Assembly: GCA_945888585.1 (NCBI GenBank)
Contig: CAMDAI010000081.1
Coordinates: 1-6,250 of the forward strand
Reading direction: 5' to 3'
DNA length: 6,250 nucleotides
Source: Rickettsia typhi
Lineage (GTDB): Bacteria; Pseudomonadota; Alphaproteobacteria; Rickettsiales; UBA1997
In this document: in pieces, positions 1 through 5,927 of the stretch
How positions within the stretch are numbered: position 1 is the stretch's first letter
How the letters are laid out: each line of letters starts with the position of its first letter
Notes under the pieces: generated by a model
Told to the model about the DNA's origin: nothing
Databases searched by the model: none
The model's input: the letters and a program-made list of their open reading frames with translations, nothing else
Made by a program: the position numbers and the translations under genes

Positions 1-291
1 TTATCAAAAGACAGTATTTTAATTTTGGCGGATGAATCAGGAAATGGAAAAAAATCCAGCGAAATTTTACCAAAAATTAATTTAGATAAATTATCGGAAA
101 TAATTATTTTTATTGGCCCAGAAGGTGGTTTTTCCAAAGAAGAATTTGATCTCTTTTATTCTTTTTCCAATTTAATCCCAATTAATCTTGGCCCAAGAAT
201 TTTGCGTGCTGATACCGCCATAATTTCTGCCATAACTTTAGTTCAGGAATTTTTAGGAGATTTTAATTTGAAATGCAGATTTCAAGAATAA
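1..291 (+). CDS. rsmE: RsmE, 16S rRNA m3U1498 methyltransferase (C-terminal part, 5' end outside window)
   Basis: The frame is open from base 1 to a TAA at 289-291 and gives about 96 residues, so this is the C-terminal part of a protein that is usually about 240 residues long. RsmE methylates N3 of U1498 in 16S rRNA of the 30S subunit, using S-adenosylmethionine (family knowledge). The part visible is the SPOUT-fold methyltransferase end. It contains the family signatures IGPEGGFS-x-E (from about base 112) and LGPRILRADTA (187-219), which form the knotted SAM-binding site; most members have ETA where this one has DTA. A TTG at 25 is in frame but is not the true start, because family-like sequence (ILILADESGNGK) runs through it from the window edge. 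The gene is convergent with uvrC, and the RM pair lies between them. Confidence 0.93.
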   Translation, partial: LSKDSILILADESGNGKKSSEILPKINLDKLSEIIIFIGPEGGFSKEEFDLFYSFSNLIPINLGPRILRADTAIISAITLVQEFLGDFNLKCRFQE

Positions 292-501
292 TGGAAATTG
301 TGTAGAATTTTATCTTTTAACTTAGTGGAAAGATCATAATAAATTGCTACTATTGATATGGTTGATAACCTGTTTCAACTTAATCAAAAAAGTTTAAAAG
401 TTGCAGACGCTCCACATGCTGGACAAATTTAGAACCAATATGAAAGAGATAATCTATGCGGTAAGATGTTCAGAATATTGCGTTAGATTGGGTTTAGCTA
501 A

Positions 502-550
502 TTGACAGAGGGATATCTAAGCGTGAATCCCTCTCTAAAATTCTTATAAT
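502..550 (+). promoter_or_regulatory. Candidate RM-operon promoter/operator: TTGACA, inverted repeat, TATAAT
   Basis: A perfect -35 consensus TTGACA is at 502-507 and a perfect -10 consensus TATAAT at 545-550, on the strand of the methyltransferase gene. The gap between them is 37 bases, far above the usual 16-18, so they cannot act as one ordinary promoter. The TATAAT is the likelier functional box: initiation would fall near 557 and leave a leader of about 120 bases before the methyltransferase. The sequence 17 bases upstream of TATAAT (CGTGAA) is a poor -35, so activity may be weak or depend on a factor binding the repeat in between. Confidence 0.4.
507..534. repeat. Perfect 8-bp inverted repeat, 12-base loop
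   Basis: AGAGGGAT (507-514) is matched by its exact reverse complement ATCCCTCT (527-534) across 12 bases. It starts on the last base of a TTGACA and ends 10 bases before a TATAAT. It could be an operator for a regulator of the RM genes, or an RNA hairpin. There is no T-run after it, so a terminator for rsmE is unlikely. Confidence 0.55.
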
Positions 551-646
551 ATTTGATTATAGAGATTAGTAAAAATTAAAAAAGAAAAAGGGTAGAAAAG
601 TAAGCTGAAGAATATAAAGTTTTCCTCACCAAGAAATTTAACCTTT

Positions 647-662
647 CTTACCTTCTGGTAAG
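647..662 (+). promoter_or_regulatory. Small hairpin just upstream of the methyltransferase start
   Basis: CTTACC (647-652), a TTCT loop and GGTAAG (657-662) form a perfect 6-bp stem with a 4-base loop. It ends 15 bases before the ATG at 678. No Shine-Dalgarno sequence lies between it and the start. It might affect translation of the methyltransferase or be a small operator. No function can be assigned from sequence alone. Confidence 0.35.
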
Positions 663-677
663 TAAAAAATGTAATGA

Positions 678-1682
678 ATGATGATAAAAAATAATCATAA
701 TTTTAAGTTTATCGATCTATTTGCAGGCGTAGGAGGAATAAGGCTGGGCTTTGAAGATATTGGAGAGTGTGTTTTTTCTTCTGAGTGGGATAAGCATGCA
801 CAAACTACTTACGAAGCTAATTTTGGAGATACGCCAAATGGAGATATTACTTTAATAGATGAAAAAGATATTCCTAGCTTTGATATATTACTTGGCGGTT
901 TTCCATGTCAGCCATTTTCGAATGCTGGTCTAAAGATGGGGTTTGAAGATACGAGAGGGACTCTATTCTTTCATATTGCAAGAATCATCAATCATCACAA
1001 GCCAAGGATAGTTTTTTTAGAGAATGTAAAAGGGTTAAAGAGTCATAACAAAGGCAATACTTATAGGACTATTCAGAACACTTTAGAGGACATGGGGTAC
1101 AATGTTTACTCGCAAGTGCTTAATGCTAGAGATTTTGGAGTTCCTCAGAATAGAGAGAGAATTTATATAATAGGGTTTTTGGATAATGTAGATTTTTCCT
1201 TTCCAAAGCCATTATTTAAGACGGTTAAGGTAGGCGATATATTAGAAAATAATGTATCCGAGAAGTATACAATATCAGATAGGCTTTGGGCTGGTCATCA
1301 AAGGAGAAAAAAAGACCATATTGAAAAGGGTAATGGTTTTGGCTACTCTATGTTTGATGAGGATTCCTTGTATACTAGTACGATTTCAGCTAGATATTAT
1401 AAAGATGGTTCGGAAATTTTAATTAGACAGGAAGGTGCAAATCCAAGAAAATTAACACCTAGAGAAGCAGCGAGATTACAAGGTTTTCCAGATAATTTTA
1501 AAATTGTGGTTAGCGATACCCAAGCTTATAAGCAATTTGGAAACAGTGTTTGCGTTCCAGTGATAAGAGCTTTGTCTAATCAAATCAAATTATCACTAGA
1601 GAAGCCACGTAAGAAATACAAACTAAGAGAATTAGACTTACTCAATTATACTTATGAAGATAGAAAAATTACAACTTTCTAA
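678..1682 (+). CDS. Type II DNA (cytosine-5) methyltransferase, Dcm/M.EcoRII/M.HpaII-like
   Basis: This 334-residue protein transfers a methyl group from SAM to C5 of a cytosine in a specific DNA site and protects the cell from the partner endonuclease. The C5-methyltransferase motifs appear in order: I, FIDLFAGVGG (11-20); IV, PCQ with catalytic Cys77 (76-78); VI, ENV (115-117); VIII, QNRER (157-161); IX, RKLTPREAARLQGFP (257-271); X, QFGNSVCVPV (286-295). The target-recognition region lies between VIII and IX. It ends in TISARYYKDGSEILI (235-249), which with SDTQAYKQFGNSV resembles Dcm, M.EcoRII and M.HpaII, whose sites are of CC..GG type. An in-frame TGA directly precedes ATG 678; ATG 681 is an equally possible start. 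There is no N-terminal helix-turn-helix extension like that of M.SsoII. Arginine codons are AGA/AGG in 19 of 20 cases, unlike the flanking thyX. No frameshift is visible and all key residues are present. Confidence 0.95.
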   Translation: MMIKNNHNFKFIDLFAGVGGIRLGFEDIGECVFSSEWDKHAQTTYEANFGDTPNGDITLIDEKDIPSFDILLGGFPCQPFSNAGLKMGFEDTRGTLFFHIARIINHHKPRIVFLENVKGLKSHNKGNTYRTIQNTLEDMGYNVYSQVLNARDFGVPQNRERIYIIGFLDNVDFSFPKPLFKTVKVGDILENNVSEKYTISDRLWAGHQRRKKDHIEKGNGFGYSMFDEDSLYTSTISARYYKDGSEILIRQEGANPRKLTPREAARLQGFPDNFKIVVSDTQAYKQFGNSVCVPVIRALSNQIKLSLEKPRKKYKLRELDLLNYTYEDRKITTF

Positions 1683-2664
1683 GCAAAAGACAGATATTAA
1701 TTTAAGATTCTATTTTTTCTTAAAGCACATCAACAAGCTGAGTCCAACAAATCGTCAATTAATCTCGGTAATTGAGAATATTAATTTACTTAAATCTAAT
1801 CCAAGTTCTTTAATAGAGAGCTTAGAAGGCATATTTAATAAGTCTCAACCAAAACTTGAGTATATAAAAGAGATGGGCTTGAGACTTGTAGAGTCTAAAG
1901 ATATTGAGCTTTTTGATTTTAGTTTAAGGCTTTATCAGATAAAGGATTTGCTGTTAGCGGAAGCTAAAGTTTCTGAAACTATAGATCTTGATCAACTTTC
2001 TAATCTAGATCCATTATCGCTTGAATATGATAAAATATCAGTTCTAAAGCCATATAAAACAAGAGTTAGTGGTGCATTATTGGCTTTGTTATTTTTTAAG
2101 AAATTGGATAATGGAGAGATCAATTTTATGTCGGAGGACTCTTGTGATCTCTTGACTGATTTAGTTAAGAAGGCAGCTAATCTAAAAAAGCAGGGTTTAG
2201 AATCGAACCAAATATTTATGCTTATGTTCAGTGAGTCAATAAACCAATCAATTATATCCGACTCAGGCACAAACTACGAGAGCAGAATACTATCGGTTTT
2301 GAATAAAATAGGTATTAATGATGTTAGTAAAACCCATGACAAAAATGATAAAAGTACAGAGTATGACTTTTTCTTTGAAATAGGGGGCAAGAGTTATGGA
2401 ATAGGTTCTAAGAGGACTTTAAGGGAGAGATACAAGCAATTTATCAAAACAGCTTTAACAAGCAAAATAGATGTTTCTATAGAGATCACAATAGGACTAG
2501 ATTTAAACGAAGAAAAGGCTAAGACGATAATAAGTCACGGAACCTATATTTTTGTTTCTGATGAGATATATCAAACCAGAGATTTTTTAAGAAAAATGAA
2601 TAAGGTTTATTCGGTAAAAGAATTAAATCTTAAAACTCTTAAAAAATTAGGATTAAAGAATTAA
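1654..2664 (+). CDS. Probable type II restriction endonuclease, PD-(D/E)XK fold
   Basis: This 336-residue protein is the likely cutting partner of the methyltransferase. Its ATG lies inside the end of the methyltransferase gene in another frame (29-base overlap). An in-frame TAG at 1633-1635 makes it the first available start, and translational coupling is likely. The first 200 residues are mostly helical and unrecognised. The C-terminal part reads as a PD-(D/E)XK core: Glu209 in a helix (NYESRILSVL), Asp238 in EYDFFFEIGG, then GIGSKRTLRERYKQF with Lys253. The acidic residue normally two before the lysine is Gly251. Arg257 and Arg259 stand at +4 and +6 from the lysine, the spacing I recall for the DNA-reading R-x-R of SsoII-like enzymes that cut CC..GG sites. 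However, the acidic residue those enzymes carry near +13 is Thr266 here. Arginine codons are AGA/AGG in 10 of 11. The role is inferred from position and core motif; the exact family is not identified. Confidence 0.78.
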   Translation: MKIEKLQLSKQKTDINLRFYFFLKHINKLSPTNRQLISVIENINLLKSNPSSLIESLEGIFNKSQPKLEYIKEMGLRLVESKDIELFDFSLRLYQIKDLLLAEAKVSETIDLDQLSNLDPLSLEYDKISVLKPYKTRVSGALLALLFFKKLDNGEINFMSEDSCDLLTDLVKKAANLKKQGLESNQIFMLMFSESINQSIISDSGTNYESRILSVLNKIGINDVSKTHDKNDKSTEYDFFFEIGGKSYGIGSKRTLRERYKQFIKTALTSKIDVSIEITIGLDLNEEKAKTIISHGTYIFVSDEIYQTRDFLRKMNKVYSVKELNLKTLKKLGLKN

Positions 2665-2671
2665 AGATATA

Positions 2672-2758
2672 ATGAAGCAAAGCCAGCCCCAATATTTCTC
2701 AGACCACTTCAAAATAGACAAAGCCAAGCTTAAAGAACTTAAATCATTGAATCTTTAA
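2672..2758 (+). pseudogene. 28-codon open frame, possible N-terminal stump of a third gene
   Basis: ATG 2672 opens a frame that ends at TAA 2756-2758 and encodes a 28-residue peptide (MKQSQPQYFSDHF..., ending KELKSLNL). It starts 7 bases after the endonuclease stop and overlaps the last 20 bases of uvrC on the other strand. The stretch FSDHFKIDKAKLKEL reminds me of the N-terminus of larger uncharacterised proteins sometimes found near restriction genes, but I cannot name the family and the match is from memory. If right, the gene was cut off when this border with uvrC formed. It could equally be a chance frame. No ribosome site is evident. Confidence 0.3.
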
Positions 2759-4550
2759 TTTTCTTGGCAATGTTTTTTCCAATTCCCGGTATAATTGCTA
2801 ATTTTTCCAAACTGGCATCTTTAATGGCCTGAACTGAACCAAAATGGTTGAGAAGTGCCATTTTACGGCTTCTGCCAATGTTGGGAATTTCATCTAATTC
2901 AGATTTTATCATTGATTTAGCGCGTTTAGAGCGGTGAGTGCCGATAACAAAATTATGAGCTTCATCCCGAAGTTTTTGTAAATAAAACATTACTGGATTT
3001 GATTTTTTTAAAGTAAAACTAGTAATAAGATCTGGGCCATTTTTCTTATGAAAAAATTCTTCACCAGCATTGCGATTTGGTCCTTTAGACATGGCAATAT
3101 AATGCAATTTATCGGTAATTTGTAATTTATTAAACACATCGGTCGCTGCGGATAATTGGCCTTTGCCGCCATCAATAATAATTAAATCGGGAATTACAGT
3201 TTCATTAATGCCATTTTTAAAACGTCTGGACAGCACCTGTTTCATCATAGCGCAATCATCTTTTTCATCTAATTCTTCGCCTCTGATATTAAATTTACGA
3301 TAGCCATTTTTAACAAAACCATTCTGGTCGGCAACCACCATGGCTCCCACTCTATATTCACCGCTAATATGGCTGTTATCATAAATTTCAATACGATTGG
3401 GAATTTCGGGTAAATCAAAAATTTCTTTGATTTCTGCTAAAATTTTCTGATCGGTTATTTTGCTGTTTAACCTTTGTTCTAATTCTTTGCTGGTAGTTTG
3501 AATTTTTTCAGAAATTAAATTTAATTTTTCTCCCTGCTTCGGAACTATGATTGGGATTTTTCCTAAAAATTCTAAAATAACTTCCTCTTCTTCCGCTAAA
3601 GAGTGGCTTATAATCAGGCTTTTCGGTATTTCCTGTTTTAAATAAAATTGGGCAATAAAAGAAGAAATTATTTCTGCATCGCTTTCATCTTCGGCGGTCA
3701 TAAAATAAAATTTTGATCCATAAAAATAACCGGAGCGATAAAAAGAAATTCCAATACAAGACAAATTATTTTTTCTAACTAATGCAATTACATCAACATT
3801 TTCTAACCAAGCCGAATTTGAATTATATTTAGCTTGAATTCCAGAAATAGCCTTGATGCGATCACGCAGAATGCCGGCTTGTTCATATTCCATATTTTGG
3901 CTGAGAGCTTGCATTTTTTTAGCTAATTCTTCTTGAATTGTGGCATTTTTGCCGTTTAAAAAATCTCGCGCCTGATTAATTAAATTTTGATAATTATCTT
4001 TACTAATTAAGTTAACACAGGGAGCGGAACATCTTTTAATCTGATATTCTAAACATGGTTTAGTACGGCTTTTGAATTCATTATCCAAGCAGCTTCTAAG
4101 CAGGAAACTTTTTTTTAGAAGATCAATTGTGGTATAAACATCAGAGCTACTGGCAAATGGACCGAAATAATGGCCTTTACGAATTTTTTTACCGCGATGT
4201 TTCATAATTGCGCCAAACTCATGATCAAGACTGATAAAAATATAAGGAAATGATTTATCATCACGCAGCAAAATATTATAGCATGGCTGAGATTGTTTGA
4301 TCAGATTGCATTCTAGAATTAATGCTTCCGCTTCAGTTCGAGTTGTGCTTATTTCAACTTTAGCTGCTAGAGATACCATTTTCCTAATTCTGATACTTAA
4401 GCGATTAGGATCGGTATAATTTAATAATCTTTTTTTTAGATTTTTAGCTTTGCCAACATAAAGAACCTGCTGTTTTTCATCAATAAATTGATAAATTCCA
4501 GAGCCAGTTGGAAAATTAATAATGAGTTGTTTTAAATTTTCACTGAGCAA
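2739..4550 (-). CDS. uvrC: UvrC, excinuclease ABC subunit C
   Basis: This 603-residue protein is the dual-incision nuclease of nucleotide excision repair: recruited by UvrB at damaged DNA, it cuts 3' and then 5' of the lesion. The order is complete: an N-terminal GIY-YIG nuclease with GIY (18-20), YVG (31-33), Arg41 and Glu80; a cysteine cluster C154, C166, C174, C178, the positions of the Fe-S ligands reported for E. coli UvrC; a UvrB-binding UVR segment around 205-238 (EYEQAGILRDRI); an RNase H-like nuclease with Asp391 (YDNSH), Asp431/432, Asp460 (IDGGKGQ) and His532 (DEAHNF); and a helix-hairpin-helix pair from about 555 to the end. The start is TTG (4548-4550). An in-frame TGA lies eight codons upstream with no ATG or GTG between, and the next ATG is at residue 58, inside the GIY-YIG domain. 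No Shine-Dalgarno is visible. It is convergent with the endonuclease gene (74 bases apart) and divergent from thyX. Confidence 0.97.
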   Translation of the reverse strand: MLSENLKQLIINFPTGSGIYQFIDEKQQVLYVGKAKNLKKRLLNYTDPNRLSIRIRKMVSLAAKVEISTTRTEAEALILECNLIKQSQPCYNILLRDDKSFPYIFISLDHEFGAIMKHRGKKIRKGHYFGPFASSSDVYTTIDLLKKSFLLRSCLDNEFKSRTKPCLEYQIKRCSAPCVNLISKDNYQNLINQARDFLNGKNATIQEELAKKMQALSQNMEYEQAGILRDRIKAISGIQAKYNSNSAWLENVDVIALVRKNNLSCIGISFYRSGYFYGSKFYFMTAEDESDAEIISSFIAQFYLKQEIPKSLIISHSLAEEEEVILEFLGKIPIIVPKQGEKLNLISEKIQTTSKELEQRLNSKITDQKILAEIKEIFDLPEIPNRIEIYDNSHISGEYRVGAMVVADQNGFVKNGYRKFNIRGEELDEKDDCAMMKQVLSRRFKNGINETVIPDLIIIDGGKGQLSAATDVFNKLQITDKLHYIAMSKGPNRNAGEEFFHKKNGPDLITSFTLKKSNPVMFYLQKLRDEAHNFVIGTHRSKRAKSMIKSELDEIPNIGRSRKMALLNHFGSVQAIKDASLEKLAIIPGIGKNIAKKIKDSMI

Positions 4551-4565
4551 TTTATTGTTAATTAA

Positions 4566-4571
4566 ATTATA
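4566..4571 (-). promoter_or_regulatory. Candidate -10 box for uvrC (TATAAT)
   Basis: On the minus strand a perfect TATAAT lies 15 bases before the TTG start of uvrC. Transcription would begin only a few bases before the start codon and give a very short leader, which would fit the lack of a Shine-Dalgarno. No good -35 box stands 16-18 bases upstream, and TATAAT arises easily in DNA this AT-rich. Confidence 0.3.
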
Positions 4572-4605
4572 TCATTTTCTATTACGCTTGAGCTTTGCGC
4601 GCGGT

Positions 4606-4624
4606 TAAAAATCAAAGATTTTTA
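4606..4624. repeat. Perfect 8-bp inverted repeat, 3-base loop
   Basis: TAAAAATC (4606-4613) and GATTTTTA (4617-4624) are exact reverse complements around AAA. It lies between uvrC and thyX. A/T-rich stems like this are common by chance here; it could be an operator, as the genes on both sides point away from it. Confidence 0.35.
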
Positions 4625-4625
4625 C

Positions 4626-4659
4626 ATACCAACTCCCATCTAAAGATTGGAATTGGTAT
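4626..4659. repeat. Imperfect 34-base inverted repeat between uvrC and thyX
   Basis: The outer arms ATACCAA (4626-4632) and TTGGTAT (4653-4659) pair perfectly. Inside, after a 2x2 internal loop, CCCATC (4635-4640) pairs with GATTGG (4645-4650) with one mismatch around a TAAA loop. It ends five bases before a TATAAT on the thyX strand, which suits an operator. Without a T-run it is not an obvious terminator, and both flanking genes point away from it. Confidence 0.45.
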
Positions 4660-4664
4660 TAGTC

Positions 4665-4670
4665 TATAAT
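4665..4670 (+). promoter_or_regulatory. Candidate -10 box for thyX-tatA-exoD (TATAAT)
   Basis: A perfect TATAAT faces thyX 112 bases upstream of its start, directly after the 34-base inverted repeat. Bases 17 upstream (AAAGAT) do not make a -35 box. It is offered as the best promoter candidate for the three-gene run, with low certainty given the base composition. Confidence 0.3.
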
Positions 4671-4782
4671 TATGGTTGAAGCGCTTAAAATATTGAAGTC
4701 ATGATATTCTTTTGTAAATTAAAAAAAATACCTTATTTTAATGGCTCTTAACTATTAATTTCCAGTCTTTCCTAATTAACCA

Positions 4783-5718
4783 ATGGCTATCACAAAAGAG
4801 CAATTAGCAGAAATATCAAAATTACGCACCAATAAGGCAACCACTATTCGTCCGGTTTCGGAAGAATTGGAAAAGGTTTTATACGAGCCATTTCAAGTGT
4901 TAGATCATGGTTTTGTACGGGTGGTTGATTATATGGGAAATGATTCTTCGGTGGTGCAGGCTGCTCGGGTTTCTTATGGATCTGGTACCAAAAAAGTTAA
5001 TGCGGATAAGGGTTTGATTAATTATTTGATGAGCCATCGCCACACCACACCTTTTGAAATGTGTGAAATTAAATTTCATATTAAATTACCAATTTTTGTA
5101 GCACGTCAATGGATTCGTCATCGTACTGCTTCAGTAAATGAATATTCGGCACGTTATTCAATTATGGAAGATGAGTTTTATATTCCTAGGCCTGAGCATT
5201 TAGCGGCGCAATCTAAGCAAAATCATCAAGGTCGTGATGAGGCCGGAAGTTTAACTGTTGATGAACAAAAGCGAGCTTTAGAAATTCTAAAAAAAGATTC
5301 AGTTAATTGTTACGATCATTATTTAGAAATGATTAACCAAGATAAAAACGGAAATCAAATTGATCAAAATAAAGATGGTTTAGCTCGTGAATTGGCTAGA
5401 ATGAATCTTCCAATTAATTGTTATACGCAGTGGTATTGGAAAATTGATTTACATAATTTATTAAATTTCCTAGCGCTTCGGGCCGATTCCCATGCTCAAT
5501 ATGAAATCCGTGAATATGCTAAAGTAATGTTAGATTTGGTTCAAAAATGGGTTCCTCATTCTTATGAAGCTTTTGCTAAACATAGAATGAGTGGAAAAGA
5601 ATTATCTGGTATGGCTCTTGAGGTTGTTAAAAAAATGATAAAAGGTGAAAAAGTTGAGCAAGAAGATAGTGGTTTAAGTTTGCGTGAATGGAATGAATTA
5701 ATGTTAATTTTGAAATAA
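4783..5718 (+). CDS. thyX: ThyX, flavin-dependent thymidylate synthase
   Basis: This 311-residue cytosolic enzyme makes dTMP from dUMP with methylenetetrahydrofolate as carbon donor and FAD/NADPH as reductant, replacing ThyA. The ThyX signature RHR-x7-S is at 112-122 ([11 protein letters not shown]), followed by ARYS. Other conserved parts are SHRHTTPFE (84-92), [10 protein letters not shown] before QWYWK, and [12 protein letters not shown] with Arg233 (232-243), all expected at the FAD/dUMP site of the tetramer. Family-like sequence begins near residue 28 ([24 protein letters not shown]), so the first 27 residues are an N-terminal extension. An in-frame TAA two codons upstream makes ATG 4783 the first possible start, and no Shine-Dalgarno is seen. 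A short Asp/Asn-rich insert ([14 protein letters not shown]) precedes [10 protein letters not shown], where many ThyX proteins are shorter. Arginine codons are mostly CGN (15 of 18). tatA follows after 18 bases. Confidence 0.97.
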   Translation: MAITKEQLAEISKLRTNKATTIRPVSEELEKVLYEPFQVLDHGFVRVVDYMGNDSSVVQAARVSYGSGTKKVNADKGLINYLMSHRHTTPFEMCEIKFHIKLPIFVARQWIRHRTASVNEYSARYSIMEDEFYIPRPEHLAAQSKQNHQGRDEAGSLTVDEQKRALEILKKDSVNCYDHYLEMINQDKNGNQIDQNKDGLARELARMNLPINCYTQWYWKIDLHNLLNFLALRADSHAQYEIREYAKVMLDLVQKWVPHSYEAFAKHRMSGKELSGMALEVVKKMIKGEKVEQEDSGLSLREWNELMLILK

Positions 5719-5736
5719 CTTTAAATTGAGTATCTT

Positions 5737-5916
5737 ATGGGAATTGGAATTTGGGAATTGGTTTTAATATTGGCGATTGTACTTTTGGTATTTGGTGCTG
5801 GCAAACTTCCTAAGGTTATGGGTGATGTAGGAAAAGGTATTAGAAGTCTTAAAGATAGCTTGAAAGGTAATGGTGAGCAAAAAAAAATTGATGATAAAAA
5901 CGATCAAAATTCTTAA
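5737..5916 (+). CDS. tatA: TatA, twin-arginine translocase subunit
   Basis: This small gene encodes 59 residues beginning MGIGIWELVLILAIVLLVFG. TatA is the inner-membrane protein that oligomerises to let folded twin-arginine proteins cross, working with TatC and TatB. The layout is typical: a short N-terminal transmembrane helix (about 5-19), the hinge FGAGKLP (19-25), an amphipathic helix (MGDVGKGIRSLKDSLKG, 28-44) and a charged, polar tail. The short tail and the KLPKVMGDVGKGI pattern fit TatA better than TatB, which is longer. It starts 18 bases after thyX and ends 11 bases before the exoD-family gene, so co-transcription is likely. A weak GAG lies 7 bases before the ATG. tatB and tatC are not in the window. 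Confidence 0.93.
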   Translation: MGIGIWELVLILAIVLLVFGAGKLPKVMGDVGKGIRSLKDSLKGNGEQKKIDDKNDQNS

Positions 5917-5927
5917 AATTTTAAACA

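Larger units (their letters stand above)
292..677. other. 386-base gene-free stretch upstream of the RM operon
   Basis: No convincing gene lies here. The longest short frames I read on the plus strand are 24 codons (ATG 358, ends in DAPHAGQI) and 21 codons from an ATG near 440 (MKEIIYAVRC...). Neither is recognised and neither has a clear ribosome site. Its base usage looks more like the RM genes than rsmE, so the acquired segment may begin here, possibly with decayed coding sequence. The second half carries the promoter-like boxes and hairpins listed separately. No tRNA or terminator with a U-run was found after rsmE. Confidence 0.6.

Noticed and set aside
507..540. Possible degenerate tRNA 3' end (GAATCCC-like) as an integrase attachment site
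   Set aside because: The loop is 12 bases rather than 7, there is no acceptor stem partner or GTTC loop consensus, and no integrase or matching repeat lies at the far border.
292..677. A controller (C) protein gene for the RM system
   Set aside because: No helix-turn-helix frame of about 70-100 codons exists here, and the methyltransferase has no N-terminal extension.
1992..2270. 92-codon minus-strand open frame inside the endonuclease gene
   Set aside because: It lies fully within a plausible coding gene on the other strand, has no recognisable protein features and no ribosome site; it is a shadow frame.
290..2760. Direct repeats marking the ends of the RM insertion
   Set aside because: By eye no target-site duplication or terminal inverted repeat was found near 292-340 and 2665-2760; only short A/T matches expected by chance.
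4551..4600. TAATTAAC shared by the leaders of uvrC and thyX as a common regulatory site
   Set aside because: An eight-base A/T-rich match is expected by chance in this composition.
4673..4705. 10-codon frame (MVEALKILKS) upstream of thyX
   Set aside because: Too short, with no ribosome site and no recognisable sequence.
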